Assembly (NCBI GenBank): GCA_019420345.1 | Contig: JAHZHI010000003.1 | Span: 1 to 50,660 of the forward strand | Reading direction: 5' to 3' | From: Peptococcaceae bacterium | Lineage (GTDB): Bacteria > Bacillota > Peptococcia > Peptococcales > Peptococcaceae | Length of the DNA stretch: 50,660 bases | Shown: in pieces, positions 44,589 to 50,660 of the stretch | Position numbering within the stretch: the stretch's first letter is position 1 | Layout: every line of letters begins with the position of its first letter | Made by a program: the position numbers and the translations under genes | The notes under the pieces: generated by a model | Seen by the model: only the letters and a program-made list of their open reading frames with translations | Told to the model about the DNA's origin: nothing | The model's database searches: none

Positions 44589-44675
44589 AAAGACGCTCCT
44601 CCTCTATGCATCGTTTTTTCTTTAACAGTACGATTTTATACTATTCCTTCCCTTCTAGCAAGAGCTTCAAGACAA

Positions 44676-44712
44676 AGAAAAAATGCCGCTTCGGAAAATC
44701 CGAAGCGGCATC
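44676..44712 (-). terminator. Intrinsic terminator after the CoA-disulfide reductase gene
   Basis: A GC-rich 12-bp stem ATGCCGCTTCGG/CCGAAGCGGCAT (44683-44694 with 44700-44711) has a short loop. On the minus strand it is followed by TTTTTTC. It starts about 10 bases past the stop codon. Confidence 0.92.
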
Positions 44713-44721
44713 AAAGAGTTT

Positions 44722-46419
44722 TTACTTATTCAAGTATTTTTTGAATGGCCAGAACATAATACCACCCTTGATGAAGTGGACATTTTCGAATCCATTTTGT
44801 TCCAGAATCAACTGACCTTCAAAGCCACGTGTCGACAGAATGCAGAAAACAACAATTTCCTTGTCTCTAGGAAGTTCATCAACGCGAGCACGCAGTTCTT
44901 CAATTGGAATATGATGATAATTAGGGGTTTCGAAAGGCATTGCCTTTACTTCATCATCTACACGCAAGTCAACAAATACAACGTTTTCGTCCTGCAGTTT
45001 TTCCAAAGCTTCAAAGAAGTTGTAAGAGTGTGCACGTCCTTCAAGCTCATTTTGAATAACGTTTGCATTGACAAGCAGGTTATCAACAGCAGATGAGAAT
45101 GGTGGAGCATATGCCAAATCCATATTAGCCATGTCATATGCCGTTAATTGAGGATTTGCTGAAAGCGCACCTGCCATTGTATCAATACGTTTATCTACAT
45201 GACCAGGGCCAACAATTTGAACACCTAAAATGCGAGATGTTTTTCTATCTGCAACAGTTTTTACCATAATCAGTTTTTTGCCAGGAATGAAATGCGTGAT
45301 ATCTGGGCCAGGCACAACGCAGGTTGCTACATCATAGCCAAGGCGTTTAGCATCAGCTTCTGTCAAACCAACTTTACCAATGGACCAGTCAAACATCTTG
45401 CAAATAGAAGTTCCCAATACACCAGGGAACGTCTGAACATTATTTTTGGCAATATTTGTGCCAATAATACGGCCGTGCTTATTTGCAGTAGACCCCATTG
45501 GAGCGTAGATTTTTTCGCCAGAAATGCGATGCGTAACAGAAACGCAGTCACCACCAGCATAGATGTCTGGATCAGAAGTCTGCATATATTCATTGACAGT
45601 AATCGTGCGGTCACATTCCAAACCAGCTTCTTTCGCTAATGAGATTTCAGGACGCACGCCAGCTGCAACCAACACAAGATCGCAATCCAATTCACCTTTA
45701 TCAGTGATTACACCACAAACTTTGCCTTCATCATCGATTTTAATTTCTTTTACTGCAGTGGACAGCATGAAATTAAGATCTTCTTTTTCAAGATAATCTT
45801 GAACAACAATAGATATATCTTTATCGATCATCTTAGGGAAAATCTGATCCATCATCTCAATAACGGTAACATCAATCCCCCAGTTGGCAAATGCTTCAGC
45901 TGTTTCCATCCCAATCAGGCCAGCACCAATAACAACAGCAGCACCTACGCCGCCTTTGAGATAGTTCTGAATTTCTACACCATCAACAGGCGTCTTTACA
46001 CCAAATACACCTTTAGCATCAATATTAGTAATTGGTGGCTTAGAGTTGCTGGAACCAGTCGCGATAACGACCTTATCATAAGGCAGTTTTTTCTCTTCTC
46101 CGGTCTTTACATCTCTAACTTCAACCACTTTATTTTCGCGATCGATTTTTGTAGCTTCCCAACCCAAGAGAGTATCAATATCCTTAGTGGCTTTCATAAA
46201 CTCAGGAGTACGCACTGCATCCCAAGAAGTAGTCATCAAATCATTCAGTTCTTTTACAATAGAACCAATATAATAAGGCAGACCACAGCCACCATAAGAA
46301 ATATAATCTCCACGTTCAATTAATGTTACATTTGCTTCCGGCATCAATCTTTTTAAACGTGCCGCGGACTTTGGACCGCAAGAAACGCCGCCAATAACAA
46401 CAACATTTAATTCGCTCAT
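44722..46419 (-). CDS. CoA-disulfide/persulfide reductase fused to rhodanese
   Basis: This flavoprotein has 565 residues. Residues 1-445 are a CoA-disulfide reductase-type pyridine-nucleotide oxidoreductase, with VVVIGGVSCGPKSAARLKR (FAD), the single redox cysteine C45 in YGGCGLPYYIG, a second GAGLIGMETAEAF dinucleotide fold, and YAGGDCV. A rhodanese domain follows from about residue 460, with its cysteine C526 in VVFCILSTRGF. Such fusions reduce CoA disulfide, CoA persulfide or polysulfide with NAD(P)H. A further cysteine, C14, sits in the FAD-binding loop where many homologues have glycine or alanine. It has its own promoter and terminator and is divergent from the cytochrome/iron-sulfur pair. 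Confidence 0.92.
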   Translation of the reverse strand: MSELNVVVIGGVSCGPKSAARLKRLMPEANVTLIERGDYISYGGCGLPYYIGSIVKELNDLMTTSWDAVRTPEFMKATKDIDTLLGWEATKIDRENKVVEVRDVKTGEEKKLPYDKVVIATGSSNSKPPITNIDAKGVFGVKTPVDGVEIQNYLKGGVGAAVVIGAGLIGMETAEAFANWGIDVTVIEMMDQIFPKMIDKDISIVVQDYLEKEDLNFMLSTAVKEIKIDDEGKVCGVITDKGELDCDLVLVAAGVRPEISLAKEAGLECDRTITVNEYMQTSDPDIYAGGDCVSVTHRISGEKIYAPMGSTANKHGRIIGTNIAKNNVQTFPGVLGTSICKMFDWSIGKVGLTEADAKRLGYDVATCVVPGPDITHFIPGKKLIMVKTVADRKTSRILGVQIVGPGHVDKRIDTMAGALSANPQLTAYDMANMDLAYAPPFSSAVDNLLVNANVIQNELEGRAHSYNFFEALEKLQDENVVFVDLRVDDEVKAMPFETPNYHHIPIEELRARVDELPRDKEIVVFCILSTRGFEGQLILEQNGFENVHFIKGGIMFWPFKKYLNK

Positions 46420-46453
46420 AATTCTCCTCCTACCAAAAATTTCTCATAATTTA

Positions 46454-46481
46454 ATAATAATCGACTTTTAAAAAAAGTCAA
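46454..46481 (-). promoter_or_regulatory. Promoter of the CoA-disulfide reductase gene
   Basis: On the minus strand TTGACT and TATTAT lie 16 bases apart, about 35 bases upstream of the start. The spacer contains a short inverted repeat GACTTTT/AAAAGTC overlapping the -35, which might be an operator. Confidence 0.6.
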
Positions 46482-46659
46482 TAAAGCTACAGCATTTTCC
46501 CTAGAGAATATAGTGATTTATCTGATTAACAGTTCTTTCATATTCATTTTAAATATACCATATTTTCCATCTTTTTATAAAGATAGTTTATAAAAAATCC
46601 GGTCTAATGCCATAATGATTTTCTATGTTCAAGGGAACCGCAAATTTTATAAAAATTAG

Positions 46660-46688
46660 TTCAAAATTTCACGTTAATCTGATATAGT
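46660..46688 (+). promoter_or_regulatory. Candidate promoter of the DsrM/DsrK-like pair
   Basis: TTCAAA and TATAGT are separated by 17 bases. The -10 is a good match and the -35 moderate. Transcription would begin near 46695, leaving a leader of about 94 bases ending in AAGGAGGT. Confidence 0.5.
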
Positions 46689-46788
46689 TATGATAAGTAC
46701 AATGTACGTCGAATGCCCCAAAACAGATGCGACTATGTGATGGAAGTTCGAAAAATAACATTGTATTATACAAGGAGGTAAGATAGTT

Positions 46789-47652
46789 ATGTTGTTAACC
46801 CTTTTATGCTGGTTTGCCATTATCTTCTTCTTTGCAGCAACTGTCCGTAAATTTATGGACTATGCAAAGAAGCCGATGCATGGTCGTCAGGATCTCTACC
46901 CAATCCCTGGGGAAGAAGAAGAAAAAGCCGAACACGGCGGTTCTTACTATGAAGACCAGAAATGGTATGAAAAACCACGCAAAAAGAACCATGTTGGCGA
47001 GATTGTTGATATGCTTAAAGAAATGCTTTTCATCAAGAAACTCTTTGTTAAGCAAAGAAAATTCTGGTGGATTTCTTACGCACTTCATCTTGGCATCTAT
47101 GTAACCATCGCAATGTTGGTTGTTGCAACAGCAGGTGTAATTCTGCCATTTACCGGTATTTTAGCTGGATTGGTATCCCTCGCAGTTACCCTTCTCGGTC
47201 TGACTGCTGGTTTACTTATTTGCTCTGGTACTGCAGGTTTAATTGTAAAACGTCTTACTGACCGTGAATTCAGAAGCTACACTACACCTCAGGAATTCTT
47301 TAATCTTGGATTTTTGTTTGCAGGAGCCTTTTCTGGCTTAGTCGCATTTGCATCCAATAAATTCAGCTATGGTTATGTTTCAAAAGTCATTCGCAGCATG
47401 CTGCACTTCAAATCTCTGAAGGGCTTAAACAAACCTACCAAGATTAATCTTTTGATTGTCTGTGGTCTGCTTATCTATATTCCGGTTTGCAAGATGAGCC
47501 ACTATGTTGGTAAATATTACACCTTCCATAAAGTAATTTGGGACAATGCACCAAACGTTCCTGGCAGCAAAGTCGAAGAAACGATCATTGCAGAAGCTGA
47601 TATCAAGCCAAGTGATGATATGAAATGGTCTGCCCCACTGATGAATAAGTAA
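46789..47652 (+). CDS. DsrM/HdrE/NarI-like membrane cytochrome b subunit (putative)
   Basis: This membrane protein of 287 residues has about five hydrophobic helices: residues 1-20, 94-120, 122-155, 170-190 and 219-236. A polar cytoplasmic stretch (about 22-75) follows the first helix. Histidines H100, H238 and H247 near helix ends are candidate heme b ligands. The next gene encodes an HdrD/DsrK-type iron-sulfur protein, so this is probably its quinone-facing partner, as in DsrMK, HdrDE or HmeCD complexes. The sequence match to NarI-type cytochromes is by layout rather than by a firm motif. AAGGAGGT lies before the ATG. The codon use is enriched in C-ending codons compared with neighbouring genes, suggesting high expression. 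Confidence 0.75.
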   Translation: MLLTLLCWFAIIFFFAATVRKFMDYAKKPMHGRQDLYPIPGEEEEKAEHGGSYYEDQKWYEKPRKKNHVGEIVDMLKEMLFIKKLFVKQRKFWWISYALHLGIYVTIAMLVVATAGVILPFTGILAGLVSLAVTLLGLTAGLLICSGTAGLIVKRLTDREFRSYTTPQEFFNLGFLFAGAFSGLVAFASNKFSYGYVSKVIRSMLHFKSLKGLNKPTKINLLIVCGLLIYIPVCKMSHYVGKYYTFHKVIWDNAPNVPGSKVEETIIAEADIKPSDDMKWSAPLMNK

Positions 47653-47707
47653 TATATTCAATTTACCACATCTATCACTATTTTGATTTTTTAAAGGAGG
47701 AGTAATC

Positions 47708-49339
47708 TTGATCGACGGAAGACTTATTCGTCCACGTGACATCGCAATCAGAGGCGAACAGCTCACTCAGGTTCTTGATAACAAGCACCTTATGCCGCTG
47801 CCTGCACCTTTTGAAGATCCTGCAACGTGGCCAAAATACAAAGAATTAAAGCAAGAATGGCGTGACACCTACTACGCAGAATTAGATGGTGTTATTGCTC
47901 TTGACAACTTTAAAAAGCCTCAGACTCCTGAAGAGGAAGAAGAACTTTGCAATAAGTTTTTAAAAGGTCTTGAAAAGCTCGTTAATGACGAAGCCAATAA
48001 AGGGATGATCCAGGTTCTGGATTTGACCGTTGAATATTGCGCAAAATGCAATACTTGCTCTGATGCTTGCCACATTTTTGTTGCAACTGACAGAAACGAA
48101 ATCTATCGTCCAACCTGGCGTATTGAAGTTCTGCGTCGCTTGATCAAAAAGTACATCAACAAGGAAGGCAAGCTTAAGGCTTGGTTCACTGGTGCTGATG
48201 TTGATCTTAACTGGGAAACCGTAATGCGTCTTGGTGAAGATGCCTACCGTTGCAACCTTTGCAGACGTTGCGCTCAGGCATGCCCTCTCGGACTTGATAA
48301 CGGTTCTCTTGCCAGAGAAATTCGTAAGATTTTCAGCCAGGAACTTGGTATCGTACCAAAGCCACTTTGCGAAAAGGGTTCCAAATTGCAGTTAAAAACT
48401 GGTTCTTCTACTGGTATCACCAAAGCTGCATTTGTTGACACTGTAGAATTCCTTGATGAAGATCTTAATGATCTCTATCCAGGTCATGACTACAAGACCC
48501 CTATCGACAAACACGGTGCTGATATCCTTCTGATTCACAATGCCGGCGAATTCATGGCTTGGCCAGAAAACCCAACAGCCTTCACTATTCTTTTTGACGA
48601 AGCTGGTCTCGATTGGACGCTTAGTTCCGATCTCTGCGGCTATGATAATGTAAACTATGGTATCTGGTATGATGACATGTTTGCAAAAGAAGTGGCTGTT
48701 CGTCAGATGGAAGCTGCAAAGAAACTGGGTGTTAACCGTATTGTTATTGCAGAATGCGGTCATGCACACAAAGCAGCAGCTGTTGTTGCCGACCGTTACA
48801 CGCCATCTACTGGTCGTGTTCCTGTTGAAAGCTTCTTGCCTTTGCTTCGTGACCTCGTTTTAAGCGGCACCTATGATTTAGACCCTTCTAAGAACGACTT
48901 CCCTGTAACACTTCATGACCCTTGCAACTATGTTCGCCAAATGGGTATTGTAGAACCACAGCGTGAAATTCTTAGAGCAGTTCTTCCTGAAGGCCGTTTC
49001 AAAGAAATGTACCCACATGGTGTTGACAACTATTGCTGCGGCGGTGGTTCTGGGTTCGCAATCATGAACTCCTTGAACTTCTCTGATTTCCGCGACAATG
49101 TATCTTCTCGTATGAAACTGAAACAGATTCTCGATGCTTTCGGCCCAGAAGATATCTATGATACAGACCTTGTTAAATATGTTTGCGCACCTTGCTCTAA
49201 CTGCAAAGGTACTTTCCGCGACATGCTTGCACATTGGGGCCTCACCAAGAACTACAACTTCCAGTATGGTGGCCTTGTAGAATTGGTTGTTAACGCAATG
49301 ACCAAATTCGACGAACCATTCTTTGAATTTCTTCAATAA
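47708..49339 (+). CDS. HdrD/DsrK-like iron-sulfur protein with C-terminal CCG domain
   Basis: This cytoplasmic or membrane-attached redox subunit has 543 residues. Two [4Fe-4S] motifs are visible: C111, C114, C117, C121 (the last not followed by proline) and C182, C185, C188, C192. The CCG domain holds C406, C443-C444, C493 and C496. In HdrB/HdrD this domain carries the non-cubane cluster at which disulfides are reduced. An earlier half-site has C310 and C350 only. With the preceding cytochrome, the complex could pass electrons between menaquinol and a disulfide or persulfide. The substrate is unknown. Translation starts at TTG, supported by AAAGGAGGAG 7 bases upstream; no in-frame ATG is better placed. 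Confidence 0.88.
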   Translation: MIDGRLIRPRDIAIRGEQLTQVLDNKHLMPLPAPFEDPATWPKYKELKQEWRDTYYAELDGVIALDNFKKPQTPEEEEELCNKFLKGLEKLVNDEANKGMIQVLDLTVEYCAKCNTCSDACHIFVATDRNEIYRPTWRIEVLRRLIKKYINKEGKLKAWFTGADVDLNWETVMRLGEDAYRCNLCRRCAQACPLGLDNGSLAREIRKIFSQELGIVPKPLCEKGSKLQLKTGSSTGITKAAFVDTVEFLDEDLNDLYPGHDYKTPIDKHGADILLIHNAGEFMAWPENPTAFTILFDEAGLDWTLSSDLCGYDNVNYGIWYDDMFAKEVAVRQMEAAKKLGVNRIVIAECGHAHKAAAVVADRYTPSTGRVPVESFLPLLRDLVLSGTYDLDPSKNDFPVTLHDPCNYVRQMGIVEPQREILRAVLPEGRFKEMYPHGVDNYCCGGGSGFAIMNSLNFSDFRDNVSSRMKLKQILDAFGPEDIYDTDLVKYVCAPCSNCKGTFRDMLAHWGLTKNYNFQYGGLVELVVNAMTKFDEPFFEFLQ

Positions 49340-49355
49340 AGAATGAACCATAGCA

Positions 49356-49392
49356 AATGCCCTCCGTTAGATGTTTTCTAACGGAGGGCATT
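49356..49392. terminator. Bidirectional terminator between convergent genes
   Basis: A 16-bp perfect stem AATGCCCTCCGTTAGA/TCTAACGGAGGGCATT has a 5-base loop. It lies between the DsrK-like gene (plus) and rnhB (minus). T-rich sequence follows on the plus strand (GTTTATTTT), and the hairpin can serve both directions. Confidence 0.88.
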
Positions 49393-49394
49393 GT

Positions 49395-50165
49395 TTATTT
49401 TAACCGAAATGATTGTCTATGAATTGGCGATGGACCATACTCTTTGATTGCCTGATAGTGTTCTGCGGTTCCATACCCTTTGTTTTGAGCAAAATGATAT
49501 TGAGGGTATAATTCATCCAATTGAACCATTAGATGATCACGATGTACTTTTGCAATAATTGATGCAGCTGCAATAGAAATGCTGAGACCATCACCGCCTA
49601 TCAGATTTTGACTAGGCAGATCAACCTCAAGGCGATTTTGTCCATCAATGAGCAAAAAGTCACCAATAGCTAAAGCTTCAATGGCCTTTTTCATAGCAAG
49701 TTCTGCCGCATGAAGGATATTTAAACGGTCGATTTCTGCTGCTGATACCTCAGCAATTTGATAAGCAATGGCTTTCGAACGAATCTCAATTGCCAATTCT
49801 TCTCTCTTTTTCTCACTAAGCTTTTTAGAATCATTGATCCCCATTATTTCTGTTCCTTGCGGCAAAACCACTGCAGCTGCAACAACAGGACCAGCCAACG
49901 GACCTCTTCCTACTTCATCAGTGCCAATAACGGCATGATAGCCTCTTGCATAGGCTTCATTTTCAAAACGCCATAATTTTTTCAATCGTTCACGTTCATG
50001 CTGCATTTTCTCGTGCGCACGCAATGTTTTCTGTGCAAAGGTAACAACACCTTTACGCGAATCATGAAGCAATGCATCACATGCAAGCAATCGTTCATCT
50101 TCTTTTAATGCAGAAATTTCTTCTTTAATTTGACCTATTGACATCGATGTCCATTTATTATCCAT
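49395..50165 (-). CDS. rnhB: Ribonuclease HII
   Basis: This enzyme of 256 residues removes ribonucleotides embedded in DNA and RNA-DNA hybrids. The catalytic motif IGTDEVGRGPLAGP lies at about residue 80, with further acidic residues in GINDSKKLSEKKRE and LIDGQNRLEV. The N-terminal 70 residues form a helical extension typical of Bacillota RnhB. GGGGAGG lies 7 bases before the ATG. Confidence 0.96.
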   Translation of the reverse strand: MDNKWTSMSIGQIKEEISALKEDERLLACDALLHDSRKGVVTFAQKTLRAHEKMQHERERLKKLWRFENEAYARGYHAVIGTDEVGRGPLAGPVVAAAVVLPQGTEIMGINDSKKLSEKKREELAIEIRSKAIAYQIAEVSAAEIDRLNILHAAELAMKKAIEALAIGDFLLIDGQNRLEVDLPSQNLIGGDGLSISIAAASIIAKVHRDHLMVQLDELYPQYHFAQNKGYGTAEHYQAIKEYGPSPIHRQSFRLK

Positions 50166-50217
50166 TATCGGGCCTCCCCAATTTTATTATGTTCTAAATT
50201 TGAATATTTTTATGTCC

Positions 50218-50240
50218 TTACCACCATTTCATGATATAAT
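50218..50240 (+). promoter_or_regulatory. Extended -10 promoter for the 94-codon gene
   Basis: TGATATAAT (50232-50240) is a perfect -10 with the TGn extension. The -35 region is poor, as expected for this class. It lies 26 bases before the start codon. Confidence 0.6.
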
Positions 50241-50266
50241 ATAACAGAATTTGAGGAGGTGCAGCA

Positions 50267-50551
50267 ATGAAATTTAATGGCGCATTAGTAAAAACTGATA
50301 CTCGCGTAATCGGCGTTGCCGTCGTCGACAAATCATTTGTTGACAAAGAACCAATGGAACGTGCCAAGTATATGCAGGCTTATATTCAGGGCTTTGGCGG
50401 AAAAGCACCTGTTGTTCTTTTGCTTGGTTCTGAAGACAATCTTGGTGAAAGCGAACAATTCTGGGGACGTCCAGATTTGGTTGAACACTTAAAAGAAATT
50501 CCTTTAAACATGATGACGTTTAAAACCTATACCGCCCCAGATGTTGAATAA
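50267..50551 (+). CDS. Conserved-looking protein of unknown function, 94 residues
   Basis: This is a small soluble protein without membrane segments or cysteines. Two predicted strands, RVIGVAVVD and APVVLLLGS, and an amphipathic helix around PMERAKYMQAYIQGF suggest a compact alpha/beta fold. GAGGAGGTG precedes the ATG, and a good -10 and a strong terminator frame it as a single-gene unit. I recognise no family. It is divergent from rnhB and close to an IS30-type element end. Confidence 0.8.
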   Translation: MKFNGALVKTDTRVIGVAVVDKSFVDKEPMERAKYMQAYIQGFGGKAPVVLLLGSEDNLGESEQFWGRPDLVEHLKEIPLNMMTFKTYTAPDVE

Positions 50552-50563
50552 TCATTTTAAGCT

Positions 50564-50604
50564 AAAATCCCCGTTCTTCAAAATTGATGAACGGGGATTT
50601 TTTT
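50564..50604 (+). terminator. Intrinsic terminator after the 94-codon gene
   Basis: A 13-bp stem AAAATCCCCGTTC/GAACGGGGATTTT has a 12-base loop and then more T residues. It lies 12 bases past the stop and abuts the IS30-like end. Confidence 0.9.
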
Positions 50605-50607
50605 GAA

Positions 50608-50633
50608 CGGCGAATTGTCAAGTCAAGTGCAAC
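50608..50633 (-). mobile_element. Terminal inverted-repeat-like end of the IS30-type element
   Basis: GTTGCACTT then AATTCGCCG on the minus strand overlap the transposase stop, as in many compact IS30-family elements where the gene runs into the terminal repeat. The same sequence, 21 of 26 identical, occurs at 29-54 in opposite orientation. The exact element boundary is not determined. Confidence 0.55.
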
Positions 50634-50660
50634 ACCTCAGAATGATACAATTCAAACGGT
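50618..50660 (-). pseudogene. C-terminal end of an IS30-family transposase, cut by the window edge
   Basis: On the minus strand the last 13 codons read PFELYHSEVLHLT and then TGA. This resembles the usual end of IS30-family transposases (TPYEVF...VLHLT). The rest of the gene would lie to the right, outside the window. Whether the gene is intact cannot be told; it is listed as partial. Confidence 0.75.

Larger units (their letters stand above)
46420..46788. other. Divergent regulatory region between the CoA-disulfide reductase and DsrM-like genes
   Basis: This 369-base AT-rich gap has a promoter near each end and a leader of about 94 bases before the plus-strand gene. The middle (about 46490-46650) holds no recognisable gene, hairpin or known operator. 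Confidence 0.6.

Noticed and set aside
46727..46786. Short reading frames of 19 and 13 codons in the leader of the DsrM-like gene
   Set aside because: Neither has a ribosome binding site, and both only happen to end at the next gene's ribosome binding site. There is no composition or motif of a known leader peptide.
1..50660. CRISPR arrays, tRNA or rRNA genes, prophage or defence systems
   Set aside because: No regularly spaced repeats, no cloverleaf or rRNA-like segments, and no phage or defence proteins were seen. Nearly all the DNA is accounted for by housekeeping genes.

Overview
The window reads as one stretch of a low-GC Bacillota chromosome. The gene content suggests a diderm anaerobe of the Negativicutes, for example Acidaminococcaceae or a relative, but this is an inference and a monoderm clostridium cannot be excluded without a search. 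Supporting observations are B. subtilis-like gene orders (yrrM-yrrO, ymcB-ymcA, yqeI-J-K-L), a fused CobA-HemD, LL-diaminopimelate aminotransferase, a two-subunit HepS/HepT prenyl synthase with MenA (menaquinone), a bacterial ferredoxin and a DsrMK/HdrDE-like redox complex. Almost all genes lie on the minus strand. Most sit in tightly packed runs with start/stop overlaps of 1-60 bases.

Layout, read in the direction of transcription on the minus strand. (1) 44.6-43.1 kb: thiI and a 50-codon gene. (2) 41.9-39.8 kb: ferredoxin, RNase HI and an M23 peptidoglycan hydrolase. (3) 39.75-32.3 kb: yhbY, proB, nadD, yqeK, rsfS, murI, a lipid kinase, dapL, ftsE and ftsX, ending at a hairpin near 32.25 kb. 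(4) 32.2-29.8 kb: a nucleoside phosphorylase, mtnA and a class II aldolase, a likely methylthioadenosine or 5'-deoxyadenosine disposal pathway. (5) 29.7-20.65 kb: hepS, hepT, precorrin-2 dehydrogenase, hemA, hemC, cobA-hemD, hemL, miaB and a ricA-like gene, ending at a clear terminator. hemB is not present here. (6) 20.4-0.15 kb: an ABC-F ATPase, a large U32 protein, mutS2, mutS, mutL, miaA, ftsK, rimO, pgsA, trmR, a U32 tRNA hydroxylase, a DUF2905 membrane protein and a sodium symporter, ending at a 21-bp perfect hairpin.

Plus-strand genes are few: menA at 42.1 kb; the b-type cytochrome/iron-sulfur pair at 46.8-49.3 kb, divergent from a CoA-disulfide reductase/rhodanese fusion; and a 94-codon gene of unknown function at 50.3 kb. 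RNase HII lies on the minus strand between the last two.

Functionally the window joins quinone and tetrapyrrole synthesis, tRNA wobble and position-37 modification, mismatch repair, cell division and envelope growth, and a possible thiol/disulfide or persulfide redox module that could draw electrons from the menaquinol pool. Both window edges carry inward-facing ends that look like IS30-family termini. The right edge includes the last 13 codons of a transposase, so the window may be a segment bounded by insertion sequences. No tRNA, rRNA, CRISPR array or riboswitch was recognised.
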